Below, piece by piece: positions 34,016-43,972 of a stretch of 64,000 bases of DNA. Numbering within the stretch: the first letter of the stretch is position 1; the number at the start of each line of letters is the position of its first letter. The notes beneath the pieces were generated by a model. It made no database searches. It saw only the letters and a program-made list of their open reading frames with translations, and was not told where the DNA came from. The DNA comes from Ixodes scapularis. Taxonomy: Eukaryota; Arthropoda; Arachnida; Ixodida; Ixodidae. Position numbers and translations under genes: made by a program. The stretch is taken from contig NW_024609880.1 in NCBI RefSeq assembly GCF_016920785.2, forward strand, positions 61,331,292 through 61,395,291, in the 5' to 3' direction.

Positions 34016-37000
34016 ATGGATCGGCTCAAGACCAAGCGTAAAGTCCGACGCAGTCAGAATACGAAGATAATCAACGAGATAACGACCATGCTCCAGTCCG
34101 TCGCCGTTGATGCCTCTTCTCTCGAGAACCTGAGAGACAGACTGGTCACCAGCAACGAGGGACTCCGTAAAGTCAACGAGGAGATCGAACCACACATCAG
34201 CGATAGTGACCTGGAGACAGACTACATCACTGTCGCAGAATATGAAGACGAAGTGGCTAGGACCCTCAGCGAACTGCGCAACAAGATCGCGCGGTTGCAG
34301 GCAACGCCAACCACATCCGCTACGGGAGCCGACGGCGACAGGGGCCACCCTTCCCAAGCTACGGGAGTGAAGCTCCCCAAACTGCAACTTCTACACTATC
34401 AAGGGGAGCTCACGCAGTGGCAACCCTTCTGGGAGCAGTTCGACGCCTCAATACATCGGAACACCAAGCTCTCTGATGGAGAAAAATTCCAGTACCTGCG
34501 GTCGCTTCTGAATGGGCCTGCCGCCAGTGCCGTTTCCGGGCTGCAGGCTACGGCAGCGTGCTACAGAGATGCAATAGAGATACTTACTGAACGCTTTGGC
34601 GACAAGCGAAACATTCAGCGGGAATATCTGGAGCGGCTTCGAAACCTTCCAATGGTAAAGTCAGTGCGTGATGTCCAAGGACTGCGCAATGTGTACGATC
34701 ACGTCCAGACAAACATTCGCGGTTTGCGCTCCTTGGATGTTTCAAGTGCGACGTACGCCACAATGATGGTGGACATACTCCTGTCCAGTCTTCCAACGGA
34801 CATCGTTGTGGATTACCATCGACACAAAAGCTACGGAATACCACTTGTAGTTTCCGCCGGCAGAGAGGAGGGGGCTAGCACGTCTGATGATAGAGCAGTC
34901 AACGTCGCTGCATCGACAACGGATGCCGGTGAGGAGTTGGCGAAACTTTTGCGGTTTCTTCGCGTGGAAATCGAGAGCAGAGAACGCTCAGCACCGCTCG
35001 AAAAAAGACCAGCGAGTGTGCCGAGGATAGCTCCTAAACCGATACAAACTGTTTGTCCACCATCAACGTTCGCGTTACAAACCAGCGGGACAGACAACTA
35101 CTGCTTTTTTTGCAACCAGCAGAGTCACAGTACCGGCGCTTGTACTGCTGACATCGCACTTGATGAAAAGAAAGGAAGATTAGCGCAAGACATGAGATGT
35201 TTTCGCTGCACCAAACGAGGGCATCGGTCCAAAGACTGCCGCAGCCAAGCGAGATGTTCTGGATGCAGGGGACGACATGTCTCGTCAATGTGCAATCCTG
35301 CTTGGCAGACAACAAGACCAGTTCCGGAAGAGACCGCCAATATACTCACCACCAGTAATACGATGCCTCACCGAGCATCGAGCGTTCTACTGCAAACTTT
35401 CAGGAGCTGGGCCGTGAGTGATGAGAGCTGCGCATATATCCGCGGTATTATCGATGGTGGAAGCCAGAAGACGTTCATCAGAGAAGACTTGGCAAGGAAA
35501 CTTAACTTGAAAATTATAGGCCAACGAAGCATGAAGCTTAACACCTTTGCCAACAGCGGCTCGGACGTGATAAAACAGAACTTCACACTGGTCAGACTAC
35601 GACTTCGAGGCCAGTATGCGATGACGGAGTATGTTTTAGAAGCCGTTGTCGTCCCATTTATCTGCCAAGATCTCATCGAAACACCCGTCGAACACTCGTT
35701 CCTTAAAGCGATCACGGGGTTCATCGCTGACGAGTTGATGTTTCCCTCCGTCCAAGCAGAGGAAGGCATAAGCCTGCTCATTGGCGCTGACCAAATGTGG
35801 AGATTGTTGACTGGCGAAACACACCGCTCATCATCCATCCCCGGCCTGGTGGCCATTTCAACTAGCCTAGGTTGGACCTTTCAGGGTCCAACAGGCACCG
35901 TGAGAGTCTTGTCGAATACTACCGCGAACTTGATGGTATGCGTGTTAGGAGTGGCATTGACCGCCGAAGACGACGGGGCAGCGTTAAGAAACTTCTGGGA
36001 GCTGGAGGCCATTGGAATCAGGGATGAACCGACCAGTACGAAAGAGCAAGATAGTACGGTACTCGAACAATTCACAGAGAAAATAAGTTGGAAGAATGGC
36101 CGCTACGAAGTCGCTCTACCCTGGAAGGAGACAGCAACAACACTTGGAAATAATTACATCACTGCCAGGTCTAGACTCCGCAGCCTGATCCAACGTCTCA
36201 AGCACGATGACTCCATCGCACTATATGACAAAGCGATACGCAATTACTTTGAGGACGGACACGCGGAAGAGGTGAACGAAAAGTCCCCATGTGATGGACG
36301 CGTTTATTATATGCCTCATCGAGCGGTGATTCGGGCCAACTCGGAATCGACAAGAATTCGAGTGGTGTTCGACGCTTCATCACACGCGCCAAACACCGGA
36401 TCTCTCAACGACCATCTTGAGAAAGGGCCTACCATTAACACAGAACTTTTGCCGGTGCTGCTCCGATTTCGTATGCAAAAGGTGGCTCTCACAGCTGACA
36501 TCCAAAAGGCCTTCTTGCAGATAAAAATTGCAGAGTATGACAGAGATGCTCTCCGGTTTCTTTGGTTTGAGAGGACACCCAGTCCAGGCGAGCCGCTGCC
36601 CGATATCAAAGAGTGGCGCATGACGCGAGTTCCTTTTGGAACAACTGCCAGTCCATTCCTACTTGGAGCGACAATTCGTCATCACTTAAAGAACGTGAGT
36701 GATTCGAACAAAGACATCGCGGCTCTTTTGCTGGACTCATTTTACGTGGACGACCTACTGATTGGAGCCGCAAGCACCGAAGAAGCCCGAAGACTCGCTG
36801 ATGGAGCACAGACATTGCTCAGAGAGGCCGGCATGGAACTTCGCAAATGGAATACCAATTCCAGCCAACTGCAGAACCTATTCAATCAAAAGGAGGGGAA
36901 CGTCGATAATTCACCTCACATCACGTCAATCAAGTCCCACGAAGTCACAAAGGTACTGGGACTGGTGTGGGACAAAACCACAGATTCCTTCACGTTCTCT

Positions 37001-39331
37001 AGTGACCATCTCTTGGAGATTCTCTCGACAAACATGACTACAAAACGCTTCGTCCTCAGAGCCTCTGCTAGGATCTTCGATCCCCTAGGGTTCCTCTCAC
37101 CTTACGTCATACGAGTAAAGATTTTGTTTCAACGTATATGGCAACATGGTCTGGGATGGGATGAAGAACTACCAGAAGCACTACGGCAAGAGTGGACAAC
37201 GTGGTGCGCCGAGTTAAAGGACTTGCCACGCATCATGGCTCCGAGACACTTACAGAATGCGGATGGTGAGAGCAAGCTGGAGCTTCACGTTTTCACAGAC
37301 GCCAGCCCTCAGGCTTATGGTGCCTGTGCCTATCTTCGCGCCGTGGATAGAAAAGAAAATGTCAGCGTCACTCTGGTGTTTGCCAAGTCCAGAGTTGCCC
37401 CGCTTAAGACGCTGACCCTCCCACGACTAGAACTGATGGGAGCCCTCTTGGGAGCACGCATGGCTAAATATCTGTGTACGGTTTTGTTTGGTGTCGTAGT
37501 TACGCTATGGTACTGGACAGATTCAATGATAACCCTCGGTTGGATTAAAGGATCAGCAACTGCATGGAAACCTTTCGTCGGTAACCGAGTGACAGAAATA
37601 CAAGCACTAAGCGATCCCTCTAATTGGCACCACTGCCCGGGCAGCGCGAATCCAGCAGACGCCCTAACTAGAGGGAAGACGGTAATGCAGCTAAGTGCGT
37701 ATCAGTTATGGTGGTCTGGGCCTGAGTGGCTTTCCCGAGAAGAAGGAAACTGGCCAATTGGCAGTACCTCAGAAGATGAAAACCTCAACGGAATCGATGG
37801 GGAGAGACGACAACAACACTTGGAAATACTGCTGACCACTGTGAGTGCACCAACCGCACTCTTGACATTGGAGAATTTCAGCAGCTATACCAAGATGCTG
37901 CGTGTCACAGCGTGGATAAAACGATTTGTTCAAGGTTGTCGTCGACAGAACAAGTCACCTGAACTCCCCCTAACGGCAGATGATATTAGAGATGCAGAAG
38001 CTTTCTGGATCAAGAATGTCCAACGAGAATGCTTCGGCAGAGAGATCCAGGAGCTGGTTCAAGGCGGAAGTATCTCAAAAGGATCGAGAATAACCGATCT
38101 GCAGCCCTTTCTTGACGACACAGGAATCTTGCGTATTCGAGGCAGACTTCACCAAGCCACAGCCTCGGAGGAGGTGAGACATCCTACTCTTCTGTTAGGA
38201 GATCACCCTTTCACCAAGTTGCTTGTCATGAATGCTCACCTCAGAGTATTAGATGGAGGCTTGCAGGCCACTCTGACAGAAATTCGTGACAGATTTTGGC
38301 TCTTAAGTTCACGACGAGCCGTGAAGAAGATCATCGCGGAATGTCGCATCTGTCGACGATTCCAAGCAAAACCGGCCACAGCCCCCGTAGCTCCGCTACC
38401 ACGGGACAGAGTGGAAGAGAGTCAACCCTTTCAAGTCGTGGGAATCGACTTCGCGAAGCCACTGTTGGTGAACTCAGCAGGGCAGTGCGTTAAGGCCTAC
38501 GTTGCCTTATTCACTTGCGCGACCACCCGGGCACTACACCTCGAGCTGGTATCCACCGCGGCCACGGCGCCATTTCTTTTGGCCCTGCGACGCTTTGTGT
38601 CACGAAGAGGTCTCCCAAGCACCATTTATAGCGACAATGCGCTGACATTCAAGAGAGCAGCGAAGGACCTGCCGGCCTTGTGGGAGGCTATTCGCAGTGC
38701 AGAATCTCAAGACTTCTGCAGTGTTAACCGAATCACCTGGAAGTTCATTGTAGAACGGGCAGCCTGGTGGGGAGGCTGGTGGGAAAGGATGGTGAGGTCG
38801 GTGAAAACGTGCCTCCGGAAAATTCTTGGACGGCAGAGCTTGTCGTTTGAAGAACTAACGACGGTACTGACTGACATCGAGGCAGCGCTGAACTCTCGGC
38901 CACTCACCTACCTTCATGCCGATAATAGTGAACCAGCGGTCTTGACCCCCGCTCACCTACTCATAGGAAGGCGATTGATAACTCTTCCAGAGGCGGAGCC
39001 AACCCACGCGTCATCGAGAGATTCACTAACACGCCGGTGGAAATATAGGCAGAGGCTCATGAACAACTTCTGGGTACGTTGGAAGAAAGAATACCTACTA
39101 GAGCTTCGTTCGGCCCACCTTGCACCACCGCTCAGCAGCCGTGCACCGAACGTTGGTGATGTAGTACTGTTGCATGACCGTATCACTCCAAGACATCTTT
39201 GGACCTTGGTACGTGTTGTTGAAGTTTTTCCAGGAAGAGATGGAAATGTAAGGGCGTGTGCTGTTAAGCTGCCGTCTGGTTGTGTAATCCGACGGCCAGT
39301 ACAGCTGCTCTACCCTTTGGAAACTTTGTAA
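34016..39331 (+). CDS. BEL/Pao Gag-Pol polyprotein (1771 aa)
   Basis: A single uninterrupted frame from the first ATG after the primer site. Domains in order: Gag-like DUF1759 (about 115-260); three zinc knuckles (C363-C376, C395-C408, C414-C426); aspartic protease of the DUF1758 type with D480-G481-G482; reverse transcriptase (motif A D828 in LTADIQKAF; YVDD at 910-913); RNase H (D1095, E1139, D1169); integrase with zinc-binding cysteines C1443 and C1446 and catalytic D1478, D1540 and E1590; and C-terminal DUF5641 (about 1655-1760). Gag and Pol are fused in one frame with no recoding signal, which is usual for the family. The one oddity is glycine at the position normally serine or threonine in the protease D-S/T-G motif. 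Otherwise all catalytic residues are present, so the protein is probably functional. Confidence 0.97.
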   Translation: MDRLKTKRKVRRSQNTKIINEITTMLQSVAVDASSLENLRDRLVTSNEGLRKVNEEIEPHISDSDLETDYITVAEYEDEVARTLSELRNKIARLQATPTTSATGADGDRGHPSQATGVKLPKLQLLHYQGELTQWQPFWEQFDASIHRNTKLSDGEKFQYLRSLLNGPAASAVSGLQATAACYRDAIEILTERFGDKRNIQREYLERLRNLPMVKSVRDVQGLRNVYDHVQTNIRGLRSLDVSSATYATMMVDILLSSLPTDIVVDYHRHKSYGIPLVVSAGREEGASTSDDRAVNVAASTTDAGEELAKLLRFLRVEIESRERSAPLEKRPASVPRIAPKPIQTVCPPSTFALQTSGTDNYCFFCNQQSHSTGACTADIALDEKKGRLAQDMRCFRCTKRGHRSKDCRSQARCSGCRGRHVSSMCNPAWQTTRPVPEETANILTTSNTMPHRASSVLLQTFRSWAVSDESCAYIRGIIDGGSQKTFIREDLARKLNLKIIGQRSMKLNTFANSGSDVIKQNFTLVRLRLRGQYAMTEYVLEAVVVPFICQDLIETPVEHSFLKAITGFIADELMFPSVQAEEGISLLIGADQMWRLLTGETHRSSSIPGLVAISTSLGWTFQGPTGTVRVLSNTTANLMVCVLGVALTAEDDGAALRNFWELEAIGIRDEPTSTKEQDSTVLEQFTEKISWKNGRYEVALPWKETATTLGNNYITARSRLRSLIQRLKHDDSIALYDKAIRNYFEDGHAEEVNEKSPCDGRVYYMPHRAVIRANSESTRIRVVFDASSHAPNTGSLNDHLEKGPTINTELLPVLLRFRMQKVALTADIQKAFLQIKIAEYDRDALRFLWFERTPSPGEPLPDIKEWRMTRVPFGTTASPFLLGATIRHHLKNVSDSNKDIAALLLDSFYVDDLLIGAASTEEARRLADGAQTLLREAGMELRKWNTNSSQLQNLFNQKEGNVDNSPHITSIKSHEVTKVLGLVWDKTTDSFTFSSDHLLEILSTNMTTKRFVLRASARIFDPLGFLSPYVIRVKILFQRIWQHGLGWDEELPEALRQEWTTWCAELKDLPRIMAPRHLQNADGESKLELHVFTDASPQAYGACAYLRAVDRKENVSVTLVFAKSRVAPLKTLTLPRLELMGALLGARMAKYLCTVLFGVVVTLWYWTDSMITLGWIKGSATAWKPFVGNRVTEIQALSDPSNWHHCPGSANPADALTRGKTVMQLSAYQLWWSGPEWLSREEGNWPIGSTSEDENLNGIDGERRQQHLEILLTTVSAPTALLTLENFSSYTKMLRVTAWIKRFVQGCRRQNKSPELPLTADDIRDAEAFWIKNVQRECFGREIQELVQGGSISKGSRITDLQPFLDDTGILRIRGRLHQATASEEVRHPTLLLGDHPFTKLLVMNAHLRVLDGGLQATLTEIRDRFWLLSSRRAVKKIIAECRICRRFQAKPATAPVAPLPRDRVEESQPFQVVGIDFAKPLLVNSAGQCVKAYVALFTCATTRALHLELVSTAATAPFLLALRRFVSRRGLPSTIYSDNALTFKRAAKDLPALWEAIRSAESQDFCSVNRITWKFIVERAAWWGGWWERMVRSVKTCLRKILGRQSLSFEELTTVLTDIEAALNSRPLTYLHADNSEPAVLTPAHLLIGRRLITLPEAEPTHASSRDSLTRRWKYRQRLMNNFWVRWKKEYLLELRSAHLAPPLSSRAPNVGDVVLLHDRITPRHLWTLVRVVEVFPGRDGNVRACAVKLPSGCVIRRPVQLLYPLETL

Positions 39332-39372
39332 ATCTTATCCCCAATTTCCTCACTTCGTGAGCGGGGGGAGGA
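39332..39372 (+). other. Polypurine tract region
   Basis: GAGCGGGGGGAGGA (39359-39372) directly abuts the 3' LTR. It fits the plus-strand primer of an LTR retroelement. Confidence 0.9.
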
Positions 39373-39574
39373 TGTTGAAAAACTAACAATGAACACCACT
39401 GACACGAGACATTTAGCCTGGAGTTCAAAGAAGACGAGGGGGATGGGGAATCGCGAGCGCGAGCCAACGAGCAGTCGGATAAACCGTTTAACACAAGCCG
39501 GTTGTGCTCTTATTCTTTCTCGACCTCAATGTCCTCAACGAGTACCTAGCGAAAGAGCGCCTCAAAGCGCAACA
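39373..39574 (+). repeat. 3' LTR of the BEL/Pao element
   Basis: 202 bp, the same as the 5' LTR, followed immediately by GGTGC, the right copy of the target duplication. Confidence 0.97.
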
Positions 39575-39599
39575 GGTGCGTCCACTACAGCGGATGTTT

Positions 39600-39790
39600 T
39601 ACCGCTACAGCCGTTATAAGGGAGTTTTAGTGGATCGTTCCGATGTCTCCGATAACGATAGCCTATACTCCACCGACGCCTTCGCGCATGCATCGTACCG
39701 TTATCGGGAGCCGTTATTGGAGGTATCGGAACGACCTCTCTATTGGCGAGGCCTCGCAGAGTATCCCGGAATCTGTTTCGTTTAGGGTTC
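39600..39790. repeat. Imperfect foldback at the BEL/Pao insertion flank
   Basis: GATCGTTCCGATGTCTCCGA near 39631 is partly reverse-complementary to GGTATCGGAACGACC near 39722-39737. GATAACG/CGTTATCG blocks continue the symmetry. GGGAGTTTTAGTGGATCGTT resembles the ends of the repeat at 6970-7097, suggesting a shared family E. Confidence 0.5.
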
Positions 39791-39805
39791 TGGCGTTCCC
39801 CAGTT

Positions 39806-39974
39806 AGAACGCCGAACTCTAATTGGCTCCGATTGAAGGATAGTGGGTAGATTTCAAACCAAGCTGCCTTGAGGTCTACCCGCTATCCTTTCAGTCAGAG
39901 CCAATCAGAGCTCGGCGTCTTTTTGACGTCACCCCCAACCCCTGCAAAAGAAGCAGACGAACTTGCACGCCGCA
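39806..39974. mobile_element. MITE, family 1 (left tip missing)
   Basis: The left remnant is AGAACGCCGAACTCTAATTGG. A central hairpin follows (GGATAGTGGGTAGA against TCTACCCGCTATCC), then the right arm AGCCAATCAGAGCTCGGCGT through AGAAGCAGACGAACTTGC to CGCCGCA. It matches 4688-4832 and 42198-42412. Confidence 0.7.
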
Positions 39975-40366
39975 TTAGTTTAGCGGATACGTTTTCCGTC
40001 AAATTTGGGGGGTGAAATCCCTCCGCTAAATTCAAGAAGCGCGCGAATGTAATCTGTGTGCAGCGCCTCGTCTGTCGCAACGGGGTGTTTACAGGACATG
40101 GAGAAGAATATTGAATTTCTTTTTCTATGTTGTTCCAAGTTGCAGCGTGACATTTTTTTCTTGAAGCCGCGGCTACTTTGCTAATGCATCAGACAAGAGA
40201 CAGTGTGAAAGCGCAGACTGAAACGTGTTTCTTTCTCGAATGACTGCCCCGTCAAACTGGACATGTTCGAAGCATACATATACATGTATGAAGCAAACGT
40301 GCCTCGAACATGCATGGGGCGTATCAGCGGATAATTTGGTCATCATGTCTGCAGAGAAACTCCGTG

Positions 40367-40614
40367 TTGTCTTTTGTATGATGTCCGAACAGTGTGACTG
40401 CGACTTAAGTCGGGATCACACTGCTTATACATCACACAAAAGACAGTCTGCGTACACATTCGAACGCGAGTCACCGTGAGATCCGGGCTTCGAATGCCGC
40501 GCGGCAATGAATTCAAGGAGAAACTTGGCACGCGGCATTTGAACCACGGACATTGCGACGACTCATGTTCGCAGACTGTCTTTTGTCTGATGTAAGAGCA
40601 GCGTGATCCCGGTT
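40367..40614. mobile_element. MITE, family B, composite of a right end and a full copy
   Basis: The full copy runs from AGTCGGGATCACACTGC (40408) to about 40614 (CAGCGTGATCCCGGT) after a TTA at 40405-40407. Immediately left of that TTA is another right end (GTCTTTTGTATGATG ... GACTGCGACT, 40367-40404), so two elements share the same TTA. Family B copies also lie at 49154-49364 and 56645-56720. Confidence 0.6.
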
Positions 40615-41858
40615 TTGCGCAGCATCGCTTGTTTCCTGTGTGTGCTGGCAATGTTCAGCGACGGGAAGCGTGAGGAATGTCCACCACGTCCAAAGTCTTG
40701 AACGTGGGCGGATCCAATATAGGGTACACTTTCTTTTCTTGACCCTCCCCCAAGGAATGAGACCAAACAAATAAATAAATGATAAACAAAGTTGGAAATA
40801 AACAACAACAACAAATGGTTCTGCTCAGAAAGCTGCCGAGAGAAACGTCGCTAGGTGGATAGGAGGAATGCAAAATTACACCAAGGGCGGAGACAAGTCT
40901 TTGAACAGCGTAGAACGGATCTTGGAAAGTTCCGGTGGCAAGTGGCTTCAAAGCAAATTCCGAGAAAAGATTAAAAAAAATAATTAAAAAAAACAAAACA
41001 CGTAAGTTGTGTGGCTGTGAGAAATAAGAACTACCCCCGGCTCCATCTGGGCGCGCTGCGGGTGTTTTCAGGGTCGAATAGCTTAATCGTCGTGTAAGAC
41101 ATTTAGAACGAACCTTAGTCGGAGGATGGGGCGTGGCTAGTGGCTACTGGAGTCCCGTGTTTAGCTCGTTTTGGTTTATTTATCTTTGTAGTTTGGGTTT
41201 GCGTACGTATTGTGGAGGGAAATGCTGGCGTTCTTTCTATTTTGCAGTCCGTCAATGCAACGCCACAAGGACGAACGGCTTAGTAGTTTATAATAGCAGT
41301 GAGCGGAACGGACAGTTTCTGGCACGGAGCTGGAGTGGAAACCCGAGGAGGCTTGTTTAAGGGCAATTAACGATTAACCGAGTTGGGCCGACTAACCGTA
41401 GTCGATCGGTGAGCAAGTGCCGTCGAGATACGCTTTGGGATCACTTTAGCCAGCCGCGGCTCATGGCCGCTTTCTCGCGTTCATTTAAGAGGTGGGCGTT
41501 TACGCTAGGCGCATGAAAAATGACAGACACACCAAGGTAGACTTACACCTTGTCCACGCATAGAGCGCTGGCGTGAATACTAACTATAATGTAAGCTTTC
41601 CGGCGGGTCTCGGGGAGGTCTATTTGCGGGCACCCTCGTTGCACACAGCCTAACTGCAATTATCCAAGTTTTTTTTTTGTTTTTTTTTTTTTGGGGGGGG
41701 GGGGGGGGGGGGAGATGACTGTTACGTTGTCAAGGTGTATCGAGCGCTGCGCAGGTCTTTAATTAAGGTATAATTACACTCGAATATTGCGAAGAAAACC
41801 ACCGGTAAAAGCGAACGGCGTAATGGGTTGCGTGCTAAACTTTGTGTTTGACACAATA
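40615..41858. other. Non-coding stretch
   Basis: No gene recognised. A T run followed by a G run lies at 41669-41712. Confidence 0.55.
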
Positions 41859-41982
41859 GTGACGCACAACTTCACAAACGGAGGGTGAGGCAAGTTCCGA
41901 GCGTCTTATATTAATCCGCAGCTAATGAGATCGCTCCACTAGCCGACAAGCATGCCGAAGAACAAATAACGAAGTAAGAGGA
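41859..41982. mobile_element. MITE, family C, degenerate copy
   Basis: Begins GTGACGCACAACTTCACAAA and contains CCGCAGCTAATGAGATCG, AGCCGACAAG and CCGAAGAACAAAT, all characteristic of family C. The right end is degenerate. Confidence 0.45.
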
Positions 41983-41997
41983 GTGAATATAATGGAG

Positions 41998-42152
41998 AGT
42001 TTTAGGAAACCGTTTTTTCACATCCGATACGCTACGCTTGGCCCTCCGGTGCGCTCTGCGTATGGGCTACCGCAGAACACTCGCACACGCGCAGTGCGTA
42101 CCGAAGGGCACATCGCACCATATCGGATGTGAGAAAACGGTTCCCTAGAACT
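41998..42152. mobile_element. MITE-like element, 32-bp inverted ends
   Basis: The left end AGTTTTAGGAAACCG...CACATCCGATA (41998-42029) and the right end (42121-42152) are reverse complements with 3 mismatches. The 91-bp interior is GC-rich. The AGTTTTAG start resembles family E sequences at 6970 and 39620. Confidence 0.75.
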
Positions 42153-42197
42153 ATTTAATGAGCGAAACCCCGTGTTTCTTAGGCTGTCGGTGCACTA

Positions 42198-42412
42198 TGC
42201 GGAGCGAAAGTTGGTCTGCTTCTTGCACAAGGGTTGCGACGACGTCAGAACGCCAAACACTCATTGGCGGATTGAAGAAACAGTGTGTATACCTCGAGGC
42301 ATTTGGTATTGAGGTCTACCCAGCATCCTTTCAATCAAAGCCAATCAGAGCTTGGCGCCGTTCTGACGTAATCGCAACTCCTGCGCAAGAAGCAGACGAC
42401 TCGCTCTCCGCA
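42198..42412. mobile_element. MITE, family 1, complete copy (215 bp)
   Basis: TGCGGAG...CTCCGCA with about 80-bp inverted arms (TCTGCTTCTTGC, ACGTCAGAACG-C, CATTGGC-GATTGAA), flanked by TA on both sides (42196-42197 and 42413-42414). A TA duplication would suit a Tc1/mariner-type or related transposase. The central part carries the AGGTCTACCC motif shared with the other copies. It has no ORF of its own. Confidence 0.8.
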
Positions 42413-43569
42413 TAATGCGAATGAGTAAACAGCACAAAGGAATTCTCGATGTCGTGTGTACGCACGAAGTGGGTCCCGCAGTCTACACATCATGGAAGCA
42501 AGCTGACTGGCGCTGCTCGCGCGTCGGGCGGTCTATAGTTTCTAACGATGTTACAGTGGTTTGGTGTGTCAAGGACATATATATATAGAGAGAGAGAGCG
42601 GAACGAAAATTTGAGCTGTGCACAAATAGTAAGCTTGTATACATTATAGGCGTTCTCTTCCCGGGGCTCTGGAAAACCGTGAAGCGAGGTCAGCACGTTT
42701 TTGTTCCGTGGCACGAACCTAGCAATGAAGCGCGATATCCAACGTCAGTCAACGCCCCGCACGTGACGGAATGCATCTCACGGTGGTATGAATACAACCA
42801 TCTGTGTTAGTTGGCAGTTGGAAATGTAATCATTAAAATACGTCTGACAAAAAAAAAAAAAAAACCGCCATGTTTAGTAACCCCATTGTAATTCAACGGT
42901 CAGGGAACTGGTACGGTATATTCACGAAGCGCCGCATTATGCCTGCTGTGGGGGTGATGTTTTCGCATACGTTTCCTTAGACTGCTCTTTGAAAAGTTGT
43001 AACATAATGCCGAATTAGTCGCACAGTACTTTAAATATGCAAAAGAACTAAAGAGAAATTGCGTATTATGTTTAATGAACAAATTCCTATTATTTTTTTT
43101 TATCCGATGTTCTGCTTCCTAGGCTTTGTTTTACGTTCATGTTTCCTACTACATACGCACATTATTGAAATAAGTGGGCTTAATACGGTTGATCGAACGC
43201 CATTTCATCGAAACACGTTTTAGAGAATGGACATGTTTTATCGAAGCTCGGTTTAGAGAAACCGGAGCCTCTGTTTGAAATAAGTACGCCATCTGGGGCC
43301 CTTTCTAATCCTGGAACGAAATCACGCTTTTGGGTTTTTTCTACAGCGGGGCGAAACATTATACAACTTAAAATATTAATTCACCGATACTGGATTTTTT
43401 TATTTCAGAAGTTATTAACGAAAATGACTTGCCCAGTTTACCTTGCACAGACATTACTTATCAATTGTTGTATTAGCACGACAAGAAGATAGGTCAATAA
43501 GTGAAAAGAAAAGTCTGAGGTAGGGTTCTTGACAAAACGCAGTGCGGGTTTCAAACAATTCGACTGCGT
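42413..43569. other. Non-coding stretch
   Basis: No gene recognised. A TA/GA dinucleotide run lies at 42579-42598 and an A run at 42849-42864. Confidence 0.55.
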
Positions 43570-43972
43570 TCCTACACCTGGTTTCCGCTTAAGTCCAGAC
43601 GCAGACGACGCTACGAGCTAATGGGGCCAATCAACCGGTGTCAAAAGCGCAGTTCACTGGGCCTTTTCTGTTCACGATTCGTTTCGCGATGATAGAACAG
43701 ATACAGGAACAGTACGAACACCATGATGATCGTGATGTAGAATACCCGAGACTGGGGTAAAAGAAGGAAACTCTCTGAGACGTTCTTTTTCCTTTGTCAT
43801 TTTTCTTCCACCAAGTTCCCCTCTTTTACCACAGTCTCGGGTATTCTACATCACGATCAACATCCACTATAGCTCTCCTGCGCACTCTCTGCTTTACCAT
43901 GATGATGTGCTTTTGATGTTATCAGCTCGTAGCGTCGGCTGCGTGAATTAAGGTGAAACTGAAACGAAGTAT
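43570..43972. mobile_element. MITE, family A, large copy with an inner hairpin
   Basis: The outer arms GACGACGCTACGAGCT (left) and AGCTCGTAGCGTCGG (right), with AAGGTGAAACTGAAACGAAG at the right end, place it in family A. Inside, a second inverted repeat (43728-43764 and 43822-43858; one mismatch in 37) begins GATCGTGATGTAGAATACCC. The inner structure is probably a separate foldback inserted in, or captured by, the MITE. Confidence 0.65.

Larger units (their letters stand above)
33764..39574 (+). mobile_element. Complete BEL/Pao LTR retrotransposon, 5811 bp
   Basis: All structural parts are present: a 202-bp 5' LTR, primer-binding site, one Gag-Pol ORF, polypurine tract and a 202-bp 3' LTR, bounded by a GGTGC duplication at 33759-33763 and 39575-39579. 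The LTRs begin TGTTG and end CAACA, and appear identical over their length when read side by side, which points to very recent insertion. Domain order (Gag, protease, RT, RNase H, integrase with DUF5641) and the YVDD RT motif place it in BEL/Pao. No envelope gene is present. Confidence 0.97.
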
